From the NCBI GenBank assembly GCA_947173495.1, contig CAMWFQ010000001.1, forward strand, positions 124,001-188,000: DNA of 64,000 nt, in the 5' to 3' direction. Below, in pieces: positions 18,424-26,560 of the stretch; position 1 is the stretch's first letter; each line of letters begins with the position of its first letter. Both the position numbers and the translations under genes were made by a program. Origin of the DNA: an uncultured Lachnospiraceae bacterium (GTDB lineage Bacteria; Bacillota; Clostridia; Lachnospirales; Lachnospiraceae). The notes below the pieces were generated by a model, which saw only the letters and a list, made by a program, of their open reading frames with translations, did no database searches and was not told where the DNA came from.

Positions 18424-18765
18424 TCACTCCTGCAGCGCCTCCTCCAATACTCCGATGATCTCCCGGTATGCCGCGCATTGGCCATACAGGACCTTATAAT
18501 GATAATGCTCATCGTACCAGTCAAAGGACGGCGCCTCCTCCTCCCGTTCCATCTCCTTCTCCAGTTCGGGAAGCCTCTTTTTCAGGTATGCAAGCAGAAT
18601 CTTTTCCTGCTCGCCGTTTTTCAGACGGTCAAGCAATTTCTCCAGCATCTTCTGCTTACTGATCTGGACATTGGAAATAAAAGCATCGTCCGCTCCCGCT
18701 TCATACTCTTTTTTACATAACGCTATCTTGTCTTCTATTTTTGAAAACAATTCGGATTTTTTCAT
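18424..18765 (-). CDS. Small hypothetical coiled-coil protein
   Basis: 113 residues from ATG 18765 (MKKSELFSKIEDK). The purine-rich GCGGGGG about 8 nt upstream is only a fair ribosome binding site, and a longer frame starting at 18864 has none. The protein is Glu/Lys-rich and helical (LEKLLDRLKNGEQEKILLAYLKKRLPELEKEMEREEE cut here at LEKLLDRLKNG), with a C-terminal WYDEHYHYKVLYGQ motif. No family is recognised. It lies downstream of the sigma/anti-sigma pair on the same strand and just upstream of the blaI promoter. Confidence 0.55.
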   Translation of the reverse strand: MKKSELFSKIEDKIALCKKEYEAGADDAFISNVQISKQKMLEKLLDRLKNGEQEKILLAYLKKRLPELEKEMEREEEAPSFDWYDEHYHYKVLYGQCAAYREIIGVLEEALQE

Positions 18766-18880
18766 ATGTGATGCCCCCGCTTTTCTGTTGGAACATAGGA
18801 AAACTTTCAACCTGACTATATCAAAACTTCCGGATGTGCAAGGATATGGCAGAAGCTTCCTCACAGACCGGGCGGCATCC

Positions 18881-18938
18881 GCATCAAGTTCTCACGGAAT
18901 GCGCAGCCTGTGCGCATTCCTGAGACGTGAACAGTAAC
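18881..18938. repeat. 58-bp dispersed repeat with palindromic core, copy 2
   Basis: This is the second copy of the element at 9985-10042, with the hairpin core at 18896-18920 conserved exactly. Here it is enclosed by an outer pair GGGCGGC (18869-18875) / GCCGCCC, giving a larger hairpin just after the 3' end of the anti-sigma gene. Confidence 0.75.
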
Positions 18939-18975
18939 CGGCATCCGGCCGCCCACTGAGTAACTGACGGAAGCC

Positions 18976-20244
18976 TCAGAACACGATCTCCTTCCCGTAC
19001 AGAGCCCTCTCTTCCAGAATCTGTCTGAAGTCTGCGTCATCACGATGCCCCTTGATGTCATCCATATACTCCGCATAATCACAGACATACACATATACCC
19101 GCGATACCTCTCTGCCGTTAATGGCATAGGTATCGGTATAAGAGCTGCTTCCGGAGGGAAGAAGCTTTCCGTCTGCATCCAGTACCACTATAAACACACC
19201 TTTTTGGGTACGCTCCTCATTGCATTTTTCTTCTACTGTAATTTCAAACTTCGTTTTTACGACCTGATAAAGTCCCGCACCGCTGTCATTCATCTCATCC
19301 ACCGTAACGATCTGCGCGCTTTCTTTATCCGCTTTTATGGTCAGATCAAATGTAAAGGGGCCATTCAGCCACCAGTGCTCATACTGATTGGGATATTGAT
19401 TTCTGTCTGCCGGCGTGATTTCATTCATAAAGGCTTTCCACTCTTCGTCCGTCATGGCTTCCAGCTCTTCCTGGGTCTTTCCCTGCAAGTCCAGCTTCTC
19501 CGGCTGCAGCTTATCTCCAATGATCTGCTCAATGGTAAAATTCATGTCAAATGAGTCAAGGCTGCGGTATTTTTCTTTCAGCGCATCGTCATTCCCCGCA
19601 ATATCCATAATATCAATACGTAAAATCCCCACATAGGTATGATCGTCTGTAAAGGTCCCCTCCAGAGAACCGCTGCCTCCATACCCCGTCTCTTCGCTTC
19701 TTTCCACAGGGTCAAAGGAATACTCTGTGGATGTTTTCAGGCTGATAAGAGGTCTGCCTTCCATGTCCGTCATGGTATCAGGAAATCCCTCATCGCTGGT
19801 GATCCTCATGGACAGATAGATTGCTTCCACAGAGCAATAAGCTTCGGAGATGGATACCGTGACGCCGTTAACCGTCCTGGTGTAAGCCGGACCCTCTGCG
19901 CTGTCCTCCTTCAAACCGCCGCTTTTTTCTTTCTCCGCCGCGCCCTCTGTTTCCTCAAATTTCTGTGCCTCCGAGTCCAGATCTCCCTGATAGGAGTAGT
20001 CCTCCTGGAGAAATTTGAATATATCCCGGATCACCGGTATTTTTGCCGCCAGTGCAGGCTGCGAGGCAAAGAACCCCATACACACAAGCAGTGCAGCGGC
20101 TGCGGCCCCGGCCCGCATCATCCTTTTCTTCCATTTATTTTTCATATAGATCTTTTCTCCTTCCCTGATTCCTTCACGTACACAATGTGACAACTTTTCG
20201 GGTATGACAATCCTATCAAATCTTTCATCTTTCATTCTGTCCAT
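18976..20244 (-). CDS. DUF4179-type anti-sigma factor (membrane protein)
   Basis: 422 residues; ATG 20244 with GGAG 5 nt upstream. The cytoplasmic N-terminus (about 1-40, MDRMKDERFDRIVIPEKL) precedes one membrane segment (AGAAAAALLVCMGFFA) and a DUF4179-like outer domain (PALAAKIPVIRDIFKFL, then beta-rich sequence to the end). Such proteins hold an ECF sigma factor at the membrane until an envelope signal arrives. The gene follows the sigma factor by 51 nt. A DUF5643-like C-terminal part is possible but not certain. Confidence 0.8.
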   Translation of the reverse strand: MDRMKDERFDRIVIPEKLSHCVREGIREGEKIYMKNKWKKRMMRAGAAAAALLVCMGFFASQPALAAKIPVIRDIFKFLQEDYSYQGDLDSEAQKFEETEGAAEKEKSGGLKEDSAEGPAYTRTVNGVTVSISEAYCSVEAIYLSMRITSDEGFPDTMTDMEGRPLISLKTSTEYSFDPVERSEETGYGGSGSLEGTFTDDHTYVGILRIDIMDIAGNDDALKEKYRSLDSFDMNFTIEQIIGDKLQPEKLDLQGKTQEELEAMTDEEWKAFMNEITPADRNQYPNQYEHWWLNGPFTFDLTIKADKESAQIVTVDEMNDSGAGLYQVVKTKFEITVEEKCNEERTQKGVFIVVLDADGKLLPSGSSSYTDTYAINGREVSRVYVYVCDYAEYMDDIKGHRDDADFRQILEERALYGKEIVF

Positions 20245-20295
20245 CCCGGCTCCTTTCCTGTATGGCTTTGTGCAGCAATTTCCGCTTTTACTTGA

Positions 20296-20856
20296 TTACA
20301 CTGCCCTTATACTCTTATCATCCCTGTCCTCCAGCTGGTTCCGGAGGGCTTCTCTGGCACGGGATGCATATGCTTTCACACTGCCCAGAGGTATATCCAT
20401 AACCTGTGCGATGTCTTTCATTTTCATTCCCTGAAAATACTGCAGAATCACCACCGTCTTATAGACCGGCGGAAGTAGATCAATGGCATCATACAGATCC
20501 GCCTTCTCTTCTATGGAGATGGGCTCTTCCTGTGTCGCTTCGCTGTATTCCTCAAATGGACTGTTATTTCTGAATTTCTTTTTTGCAAGATAAATGCAGT
20601 TAATCAGTATGCGCGTGATCCACGTCCTGAAATATGCAGGCTCCCGCAGCTTATCCATGGAGATCATAGCGCGCATGGCGCATTCCTGCACCGCATCCAG
20701 GGCATCCTGCTCATTCTTGGTGTACATATATGCCAGTCTGTACAGGTACTCCTGATGCATCATAATCAGCTCTCCGAAAGCCTCCCTGTTTCCCCTTGCC
20801 GCCCTTTCGACCAGCTTCAGGCTTACTGTGTTCTTCATTGTGTCTGTCACCTTCAT
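20296..20856 (-). CDS. ECF-type RNA polymerase sigma factor (SigV-like)
   Basis: 186 residues. Region 2: FGELIMMHQEYLYRLAYMYT and DALDAVQECAMRAM, with ACFRTW-like YFRTWITRILINC. Region 4: LPPVYKTVVILQYFQGMKM and IPLGSVKAYASRAREALRN. The product should direct polymerase to a small regulon, including its own operon as a rule. It is paired with the DUF4179-type membrane protein downstream. The ATG at 20856 was taken; MKNTVSLKLV at codon 7 is an alternative. Confidence 0.93.
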   Translation of the reverse strand: MKVTDTMKNTVSLKLVERAARGNREAFGELIMMHQEYLYRLAYMYTKNEQDALDAVQECAMRAMISMDKLREPAYFRTWITRILINCIYLAKKKFRNNSPFEEYSEATQEEPISIEEKADLYDAIDLLPPVYKTVVILQYFQGMKMKDIAQVMDIPLGSVKAYASRAREALRNQLEDRDDKSIRAV

Positions 20857-21043
20857 TTCTTTTGCTCTGCTTTATGCCTCTGCAGCTGCATAACGGTCTG
20901 CACAGCGCTTTTGTGCATCCGGCGCAGTATTGATTCACACGTGTTATACTGATTAGATTCCCGAAGCAGCAAAAAGGATACACGAAAAATTATTTTTGTG
21001 ATACAATGTGTTATGTGATATTTGAATTTACAGGGAGGAAACT

Positions 21044-21628
21044 ATGACCGAAAGAGAAAAAATGCTGGCCGGTCAGCTATATGACTGTGGCGATACAGAA
21101 TTGCTCACCCAGTGGCACAAAGCAAAAGATCTGATCAGAGAATATAACAATACCGATTCTGCAGACGCTCAGAAGAAGGAGCTGATCCTGAGCAGACTGC
21201 TCGGAGGAAAGGGCGCAAACCTCTGGATCACTGCCCCTTTTTTTGTCGACTATGGCAATAATATTTATTTTGGAAACAACTGTGAAGTAAATATGAACTG
21301 TACCTTTTTAGATGACAATGTGATTCGTATTGGGAACAATGCGCTCATTGCACCTAATGTACAAATCTATACCGCCTTCCATCCTGCAAATGCCGCGGAC
21401 CGGTTCGGAGAGCTGAAAGAGGATGGCTCCTTTGCATTTTGTAAAACGCAGACTGCTCCGGTTATCATTGGGGATAATGTATGGATCGGAGGAGGCGCCA
21501 TTATTATGCCGGGCGTCACGATTGGAGATAACGTGGTAATCGGTGCCGGAAGCGTCGTTACCAAAGATATTCCGGATAATACCATAGCGTATGGAGTCCC
21601 CTGCCGGGCTAAAAGAAAAATCGAGTAG
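21044..21628 (+). CDS. Maltose/galactoside O-acetyltransferase family protein
   Basis: 194 residues; ATG 21044 with GGGAGG 5 nt upstream. The maltose acetyltransferase N-terminal helix region (MTEREKMLAGQLYD) is followed by left-handed beta-helix hexapeptide repeats. The active-site segment IYTAFHPANAADR has the catalytic His, and VIIGDNVWIGGGAIIMPGV and VVIGAGSVVTKDIPDN end the helix. It transfers acetyl from acetyl-CoA to a sugar hydroxyl in the cytoplasm, possibly for detoxification. It is the only plus-strand gene in the first 40 kb and is divergent from the sigma operon. Confidence 0.9.
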   Translation: MTEREKMLAGQLYDCGDTELLTQWHKAKDLIREYNNTDSADAQKKELILSRLLGGKGANLWITAPFFVDYGNNIYFGNNCEVNMNCTFLDDNVIRIGNNALIAPNVQIYTAFHPANAADRFGELKEDGSFAFCKTQTAPVIIGDNVWIGGGAIIMPGVTIGDNVVIGAGSVVTKDIPDNTIAYGVPCRAKRKIE

Positions 21629-21752
21629 GGAAGATTCCTTCCCTGCTCGCGCGCGGCCCGCACGCCGCTTTAGCGGCATATTCCTCTGGGCAGGGCATGT
21701 ACCTGAATAAGGGGCGGCTCTTCCGCCTCTCACCTGTCTGTTCTGACAAATC

Positions 21753-21792
21753 TTCAGTTCTCTCCCATCTTAAGCAATTTCGCCGCCTGGTC
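21753..21792. repeat. 40-bp direct repeat of the prfA 3' end (att-like, distal copy)
   Basis: Exact copy of 23213-23252, which encodes the last 12 codons and stop of prfA ([12 protein letters not shown]). The match stops sharply at 21793/23253. It bounds an AT-rich segment of about 1.4 kb that carries the two-gene alarmone-synthetase module. A duplicated gene end flanking foreign-looking DNA is what a site-specific integration into a 3' end leaves behind. Confidence 0.85.
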
Positions 21793-21801
21793 GGCTGTTA
21801 A

Positions 21802-21915
21802 GCACAAATGCCTCTTTATTTTGGGCTCGCCACATGTGCCTCTTTATACAAAAGACTCAGCACATATACCTCTTTCATTCATCCCAGACAAAGGCACGGC
21901 ACATATACCTCTTTA
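21802..21915. repeat. Four short imperfect direct repeats (CACATNTNCCTCTTT type)
   Basis: Copies at 21802-21818, 21831-21847, 21860-21876 and 21899-21915 share the pattern CACANATNCCTCTTTA, with start-to-start spacing of 29, 29 and 39 bp. They lie just inside the prfA-tail repeat, where integrated elements often carry arm-type recombinase sites. The function is not known. Confidence 0.5.
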
Positions 21916-22017
21916 CATTTGTCAAACACAAATATAGATAAAAGCCTCGCTGACGCCCCTGCCGCCTATCATTACCATATAAAGTTCACTGGCTTTTAAA
22001 ACCATTTATAAATATTT

Positions 22018-22242
22018 TTACATATTCTTTACCGCTTCTTCAAACTCCTGCTCCGTCTCCACAAAATGATATGGCTCATACTCGCCATATGCAGACGGGC
22101 GGCTGATTGTCACAAGTTGTATCGTTTCATAGCCGACAGCCCTCATCAGCTTTTCTTTAAAATCTGCCAAATGCTGACCATGCGTTGTCTGTAACGCAAA
22201 GCATCCTACATCATTGAACTTTTTCGCAATTAAATAGCACAT
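22018..22242 (-). CDS. Small DUF6718-like protein, partner of the RelA/SpoT-like gene
   Basis: 74 residues starting MCYLIAKKFNDVGCFALQ. ATG 22242 is chosen for the GGGAGGA 8 nt upstream. It overlaps the end of the preceding gene by 32 nt, so the two are translated together. The compact alpha/beta sequence ends EYEPYHFVETEQEFEEAV. From memory it matches the small DUF6718 family, whose function is unknown. Its coupling to a small alarmone-synthetase-like gene suggests an antitoxin or partner, which is inference only. Confidence 0.65.
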   Translation of the reverse strand: MCYLIAKKFNDVGCFALQTTHGQHLADFKEKLMRAVGYETIQLVTISRPSAYGEYEPYHFVETEQEFEEAVKNM

Positions 22243-22837
22243 TTTTGAGTTCCTCCCTAAATTCATCCTCATTTCTGATTCTGGCAGCTTCATATGCCTG
22301 ACGTAACAGGCTTCCTACATGGTTATCATAGTTTCTTTTATATACATACTTATGAAGCCAGTTATTCAGTTGCCTATCATAAAAAGTATTATACTGAATT
22401 TCTATCGGGTAGTGAAAACTGCTCATCTGAAAATACACATGAACTCCCCGATAACCGTCATCTTTTGCCTTACCGCCAGTCATATCCGCTACACGCATCT
22501 TATCTAACGCAGCTATGTCCAGTATTTCCTGATAGCTGTCACAAAGAGTACGAAATCCCAACATATCATTAAATACCTTTGCTGTCTGATGGTCTGGATA
22601 GTATCTGTCATATTTCAGCATTGCCGACTGGATACTTTTTATACGATAATCTATTATCACCCCATGAAGCAACTCACAGGTATCATACCATTTATTTACT
22701 GACACTAATTCTTCAAACAATGCTTCCCTATTAAAATAGTGAAGATTTTTCTTCATCCTTATTCCCAGTCCTGATTGATAGGATAAATCCTTCAGTAATT
22801 CTAATGACAATCCATCTTTTTTCAAAATATCTTCCAA
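22211..22837 (-). CDS. Small RelA/SpoT-domain nucleotidyltransferase (possible toxSAS toxin)
   Basis: 208 residues with a stand-alone synthetase domain and no hydrolase or TGS/ACT regions. Motifs: RIKSIQSAMLKYDR, VFNDMLGFRTLC (DxxGxR), DDGYRGVHVYFQ (the GYRSxH site with Gly for Ser), and YPIEIQYNTFYDRQLNNWLH (the EIQ motif with the catalytic Glu). It could transfer pyrophosphate to GDP/GTP, to ADP/ATP, or to tRNA as in toxic small alarmone synthetases. It is coupled to a 74-residue partner. The composition is AT-richer than its neighbours and the module is bounded by a duplicated prfA tail, both signs of horizontal gain. Confidence 0.75.
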   Translation of the reverse strand: MEDILKKDGLSLELLKDLSYQSGLGIRMKKNLHYFNREALFEELVSVNKWYDTCELLHGVIIDYRIKSIQSAMLKYDRYYPDHQTAKVFNDMLGFRTLCDSYQEILDIAALDKMRVADMTGGKAKDDGYRGVHVYFQMSSFHYPIEIQYNTFYDRQLNNWLHKYVYKRNYDNHVGSLLRQAYEAARIRNEDEFREELKNVLFNCEKVQ

Positions 22838-23212
22838 GCAATCACCTCAAGCATATATTACCATACTGTATCAACATCCGCCACCCCATCATTATATACA
22901 TATCCAGTAAACTCATAAATAACTTAGAACTGATATAATATTTATAGTTAATTGTGCCGCCTCTGCGCTGGCTGTACATGTGTCTACAAATTTTTTTGAC
23001 CAGACAAAAACCGACCAAGGGAGGCTGCGAAATTATCTATAAACCCAAAAGACAAAAAACCGGCTCATTTTTCTGCTAAATGAACCGATTTTTATTCAAA
23101 ATTATAGGAGAGCCAACACCCGGCAAATCCCCGGAATCCGCATAAAACCAGGCTTTTAAGCCTCCTGATTTAAGATGCATAACTTGCGACCTCTGATCAG
23201 CCGGTCAGGCAG
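22838..23212. other. 375-bp AT-rich intergenic region upstream of the RelA/SpoT-like gene
   Basis: No gene is recognised. It probably holds the promoter of the two-gene module and, at 23059-23086, the hairpin terminator that ends prfA transcription. The part next to prfA (23101-23212) shows no clear structure. No integrase or resolvase remnant was seen. Confidence 0.5.
23059..23086 (-). terminator. Hairpin terminator downstream of prfA
   Basis: CGG.TCATTT pairs with AAATGA.CCG (one mismatch) around a 7-nt loop, and the minus-strand read-out is followed by TTTTTT. The plus-strand side also has ATTTTTATT, so it could work in both directions. Confidence 0.65.
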
Positions 23213-23252
23213 TTCAGTTCTCTCCCATCTTAAGCAATTTCGCCGCCTGGTC
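23213..23252. repeat. 40-bp direct repeat within the prfA 3' end (att-like, proximal copy)
   Basis: This is the native copy: it includes the prfA stop and its last codons. It is identical to 21753-21792, so the gene end stayed intact when the intervening DNA arrived. Confidence 0.85.
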
Positions 23253-24290
23253 CGCCGCCACGCAGGCGTCGATGATCTCCTGAATATCTCCGTTCATCAC
23301 CTTATCCAGCTTATACAGCGTGAGTCCGATCCTGTGATCCGTGACACGTCCCTGAGGGAAGTTATAGGTCCGGATCTTTTCCGAACGGTCGCCTGTACCG
23401 ATCTGGCTCCTGCGGAGTTCCGCCTCCGCATCATGTCTCTGCTGCTGCTCGATATCATAAAGCTTTGCCTTCAGAAGGGCGAACGCCTTTGCTTTGTTCT
23501 GCAGCTGCGATTTTTCCGTCTGGGAGTATACCACGATCCCGGTAGGATAATGTGTCAGACGTACCGCAGAGTCTGTGGTATTGACACACTGTCCGCCGTT
23601 TCCGGAAGCGCGCATCACATCGATTCGGATGTCCTTATCCTCGATGACAATATCGATATCATCATCCGCCTCCGGCATCACTGCCACACTGATGGTTGAG
23701 GTATGGATCCTTCCCCCCGACTCTGTCTCCGGCACCCGCTGGACGCGATGCACACCGCTCTCGTATTTCAGTCTGGAATAAGCCCCCTGGCCGGTAATCA
23801 TGAAGTTGACCTCCTTCATGCCGCCAATGCCGATCTCATCCACATTCAGCGTCTCCACTTTCCAGCGCTGGCTCTCTGCATAGTGCACATAAAGGCGGTA
23901 TACCTCCGCCGCAAACAGCGCCGCCTCGTCTCCGCCGGCGCCTGCTCTGATTTCTACAATCACGTTCTTATCATCGTTGGGATCTTTGGGCAGAAGAAGG
24001 ATCTTCAGTTCCTTTTCCAGCTCATCAATTCTCCTTTTGGCGCTGTTCAGCTCCTCCTTGAGCATATCCCGCATTTCTTCATCAGATTCCTCCTCCAGCA
24101 TAGCCAGGGAGTCCTCTGCATCCTGTTTACACTTTTTGTATTCTTTGTATGCTTCCACGATGGGAGTGAGATCACTCTGTTCTTTCATCAGCCTTCGGAA
24201 CCTCTCCTGGTTTCCTGTCACCGTAGGCTCGTTCAACTCATTCATGATCTCCTCAAATCGCGCCAGCAGATCCTCTAATTTATCAAACAC
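23214..24290 (-). CDS. prfA: Peptide chain release factor 1
   Basis: 358 residues, the normal length for RF1. It reads UAA and UAG stops and triggers peptide release. Seen here: [16 protein letters not shown], the PAT-like decoding region around [12 protein letters not shown], and the GGQ loop [20 protein letters not shown] whose glutamine is methylated by PrmC, encoded next to it. The start [14 protein letters not shown] is typical. It is followed by prmC, DUF1385 and rpmE on the same strand in reverse order of transcription, a usual Clostridia cluster. Its 3' end is duplicated at 21753-21792. Confidence 0.97.
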   Translation of the reverse strand: MFDKLEDLLARFEEIMNELNEPTVTGNQERFRRLMKEQSDLTPIVEAYKEYKKCKQDAEDSLAMLEEESDEEMRDMLKEELNSAKRRIDELEKELKILLLPKDPNDDKNVIVEIRAGAGGDEAALFAAEVYRLYVHYAESQRWKVETLNVDEIGIGGMKEVNFMITGQGAYSRLKYESGVHRVQRVPETESGGRIHTSTISVAVMPEADDDIDIVIEDKDIRIDVMRASGNGGQCVNTTDSAVRLTHYPTGIVVYSQTEKSQLQNKAKAFALLKAKLYDIEQQQRHDAEAELRRSQIGTGDRSEKIRTYNFPQGRVTDHRIGLTLYKLDKVMNGDIQEIIDACVAADQAAKLLKMGEN

Positions 24291-24337
24291 TGTTCCGGTC
24301 TCCTTTCAAACACTTCTTACAGGAACTGGTAAAAAAT

Positions 24338-25189
24338 CTATGCAAGTTCATTCTTAACCGTTTCCGACCGTCCTGAAACCACCCTGTCAAGGCCCGACAA
24401 ATCCTGGCAGACTGTCACATCCCGATAGTCGGCTTCTCTCAGATATCTGCTCACCTGGTCCGCCTGGTTGCAGCCAATCTCAAAAAACAGCATGCCGCCG
24501 GGATAAAGAAAGTTTTTTGCCTCCTGGATCATCCTTCTGTAAAAGGCAAGTCCATCCCTGCCTCCATCCAAAGCCATGCGTGGGTCGTGGTCCCGCACCT
24601 CTTCCATCAGACCTTCTATCTCCGCAGTGGGAATATACGGAGGATTAGACACAATGATCTCATATCTGCCGGATATATTTTCAAACAAATCCCCCTGAAT
24701 AAATTCCGCTTCCAGCTGCAGCGCTTTTGCGTTTTTCTCCGCCAGCTGCAACGCCCGCTTCGACAGATCGCTGCCCACACCGATACAGTGATTGGAATAA
24801 TGCAAAAGGCTTAACAGAATACAACCTGAACCGGTACACATATCCAGGATGCGCATCCCATCATGAAGATAGCGCAGAACTTCCTCCACCAGTGTTTCCG
24901 TATCCTGCCTTGGAATCAGTACATCCCCTGACACCTGAAATCTCAGCCCCATGAACTCCTGATATCCCAGAAGATGCTGCAACGGAATATGCTGCGCGCG
25001 CTGTCCGATCAGATCTGCATACGCCCGGCAATATCCCTCTTCCGCCAGTTCCCCGCCATGGGCCAGAAGATAACTCCTGTTTATGCCGCAGACCTCCTCC
25101 AGAAGCAGCCGGGCATCCAGCGAAGTTTCCTCTATCCCTGCCTTCTCAAGCTGCTGTGTTCCAAACGCAAGAAGCTCCTTATAGTTCAT
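24338..25189 (-). CDS. prmC: Peptide chain release factor N5-glutamine methyltransferase
   Basis: 283 residues from ATG 25189 (MNYKELLAFGTQ). ATG at 25198 (three codons longer) is equally possible, since neither has ideal spacing to GGAG or GAGGG. PrmC methylates the GGQ glutamine of release factors using SAM. Seen: helical N-domain to about 75, SAM site ILDMCTGSGCILLSLL, and the catalytic VSNPPYIP motif. The start lies inside the end of the DUF1385 gene, so the pair is translationally coupled, and prfA follows 47 nt after its stop. Confidence 0.95.
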   Translation of the reverse strand: MNYKELLAFGTQQLEKAGIEETSLDARLLLEEVCGINRSYLLAHGGELAEEGYCRAYADLIGQRAQHIPLQHLLGYQEFMGLRFQVSGDVLIPRQDTETLVEEVLRYLHDGMRILDMCTGSGCILLSLLHYSNHCIGVGSDLSKRALQLAEKNAKALQLEAEFIQGDLFENISGRYEIIVSNPPYIPTAEIEGLMEEVRDHDPRMALDGGRDGLAFYRRMIQEAKNFLYPGGMLFFEIGCNQADQVSRYLREADYRDVTVCQDLSGLDRVVSGRSETVKNELA

Positions 25190-26141
25190 TCTCTCCATAG
25201 CCAAAATGTTCCCTCAGATATGCTTTCCAGTCAAACACTGCCTCCACAGACTTCATAGCCACTTCAGCCATACTCTCGTCCGGCTCCTTGGTGGTAAGAC
25301 GCTGTAAAAACATTCCGGGAGCAGAGATAATCTGTATCAAAATATTATTGGTTCTTCCCGCCAGACGGATAATCTCATAGGAAATTCCTGCGATCACGGG
25401 AATAAGCGCAATACGCACAACCACCCTCAACGCCGGATTCTGCACCCGGATAAAGAAAAACAATACAATACTCACAAACATTACGAAAAACATAAAGCTG
25501 GTTCCGCACCGCTTATGGATCCGGGAGCTTTTCATCACATTCTCCACCGTAAGAGGCCGCCCTCTCTCGATGCAGTTGATACATTTATGCTCCGCGCCGT
25601 GATATTGATACAGCCTGTGAATGTCCTTCATGAGACTGATTCCCACCACATAACCGAAAAAGATCAGAATCCTGATCCCTCCTTCGATGATGGCCAGAAG
25701 AGAGACATTCCTTACGTACTCATCCAACAGAGAAGAAAGATAATAGGGCAGCAACACAAAAATACCGATTGCCAGCGCAACAGAGATCACCATAGTGATC
25801 CCTGCCAGAATCTTCTCACTGCGGCCTCCCGATATTTTGTCCAGCGCCTTATCAAGTCCGGTTTCTTCCGCTTCTTCCTCCTCATAAAAGGAAGCGGAGT
25901 AGTTCAGCGCCTTCATTCCCAGGCGGAGGGAATCCACAAAGTTAAATATCCCTCTGATAAAGGGAAGTTTGATCAGTCTGCTCTCAGGCATACATCCCCT
26001 GAATACATCCACCTCCACTTCAATCTCTCCGTTAGATTTCCTCACTGCCACCGCATAGTCGTCTTTGTTCTTCATCATAACGCCCTCTAAAACCGCCTGA
26101 CCGCCGATTCCACAGGAGCGATTAAATCTGTTTCTGCTCAT
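25179..26141 (-). CDS. DUF1385 family membrane protein
   Basis: 320 residues. Family hallmarks: GGQAVLEGVMMK near the N-terminus and YHGAEHKCINCIERG with a conserved His/Cys cluster (possible metal ligands) after the first membrane pair. About four membrane segments lie between residues 110 and 275. The function is unknown; the gene is conserved beside prmC-prfA and rpmE in Clostridia and has been linked to metal or envelope roles only by context. It overlaps prmC. Confidence 0.9.
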   Translation of the reverse strand: MSRNRFNRSCGIGGQAVLEGVMMKNKDDYAVAVRKSNGEIEVEVDVFRGCMPESRLIKLPFIRGIFNFVDSLRLGMKALNYSASFYEEEEAEETGLDKALDKISGGRSEKILAGITMVISVALAIGIFVLLPYYLSSLLDEYVRNVSLLAIIEGGIRILIFFGYVVGISLMKDIHRLYQYHGAEHKCINCIERGRPLTVENVMKSSRIHKRCGTSFMFFVMFVSIVLFFFIRVQNPALRVVVRIALIPVIAGISYEIIRLAGRTNNILIQIISAPGMFLQRLTTKEPDESMAEVAMKSVEAVFDWKAYLREHFGYGENEL

Positions 26142-26182
26142 AGTCTTCTCCCGGCAAATTTCTTTTCCGTTTGCTATAAAAT

Positions 26183-26209
26183 AAGGTTGAGATGCACCAC
26201 CCCAACCTT
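26183..26209 (-). terminator. Hairpin between rpmE and the DUF1385 gene
   Basis: AAGGTTG (26183-26189) and CAACCTT (26203-26209) form a 7-bp stem. On the minus strand the stem is followed by ATTTTAT. It lies 45 nt after the rpmE stop and probably ends or attenuates rpmE transcription. Confidence 0.6.
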
Positions 26210-26254
26210 TTCATACAAGCTATTTATCTGTTTCCCATTCCATTGGTAACAAGA

Positions 26255-26455
26255 TTATTTTACACCGTATTTCCTGTTGAACTTATCAATACGTCCGTCA
26301 GCTCTTGCCGCCTTCTGCTGTCCTGTATAGAACGAATGGCACTTGGAACAAACTTCAACGTGAATGTCCTTCTTGGTTGAACCTGTCACAAATGTGTTAC
26401 CGCAGTTGCAAGTTACTGTTGCCTGATAGTATTCAGGATGGATTCCCTCTTTCAT
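26255..26455 (-). CDS. rpmE: 50S ribosomal protein L31, zinc (CxxC) form
   Basis: 66 residues. [20 protein letters not shown] and [15 protein letters not shown] give the four cysteines of the zinc-binding C+ form of L31, so no zinc-free paralogue is implied here. GAGGTGAGAG precedes the ATG. It sits between rho and the DUF1385-prmC-prfA group, the usual Firmicutes neighbourhood. Confidence 0.97.
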   Translation of the reverse strand: MKEGIHPEYYQATVTCNCGNTFVTGSTKKDIHVEVCSKCHSFYTGQQKAARADGRIDKFNRKYGVK

Positions 26456-26560
26456 GCTCTCACCTCTCTATTATAAATATCATAAATATTGTTTGTCCAT
26501 ATTTGTATCTGAAACAGCTTTTTTATTGTAGCATAGCTTATGGCAGGATGCAAGCATTTT

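Larger units (their letters stand above)
21629..22017. other. 389-bp intergenic region: small hairpins, prfA-tail copy, short direct repeats
   Basis: After the acetyltransferase stop there are two compact hairpins (GCCGC/GCGGC at 21664-21677 and GGCGG/CCGCC at 21713-21727) that may act in termination. Then come the 40-bp copy of the prfA 3' end (21753-21792) and four short direct repeats (21802-21915). No reading frame here has a convincing start. Confidence 0.6.

Noticed and set aside
21753-23252. Prophage or full integrative element at prfA
   Set aside because: Only two genes are present, with no integrase, structural or transfer genes. It is reported as an islet or remnant instead.
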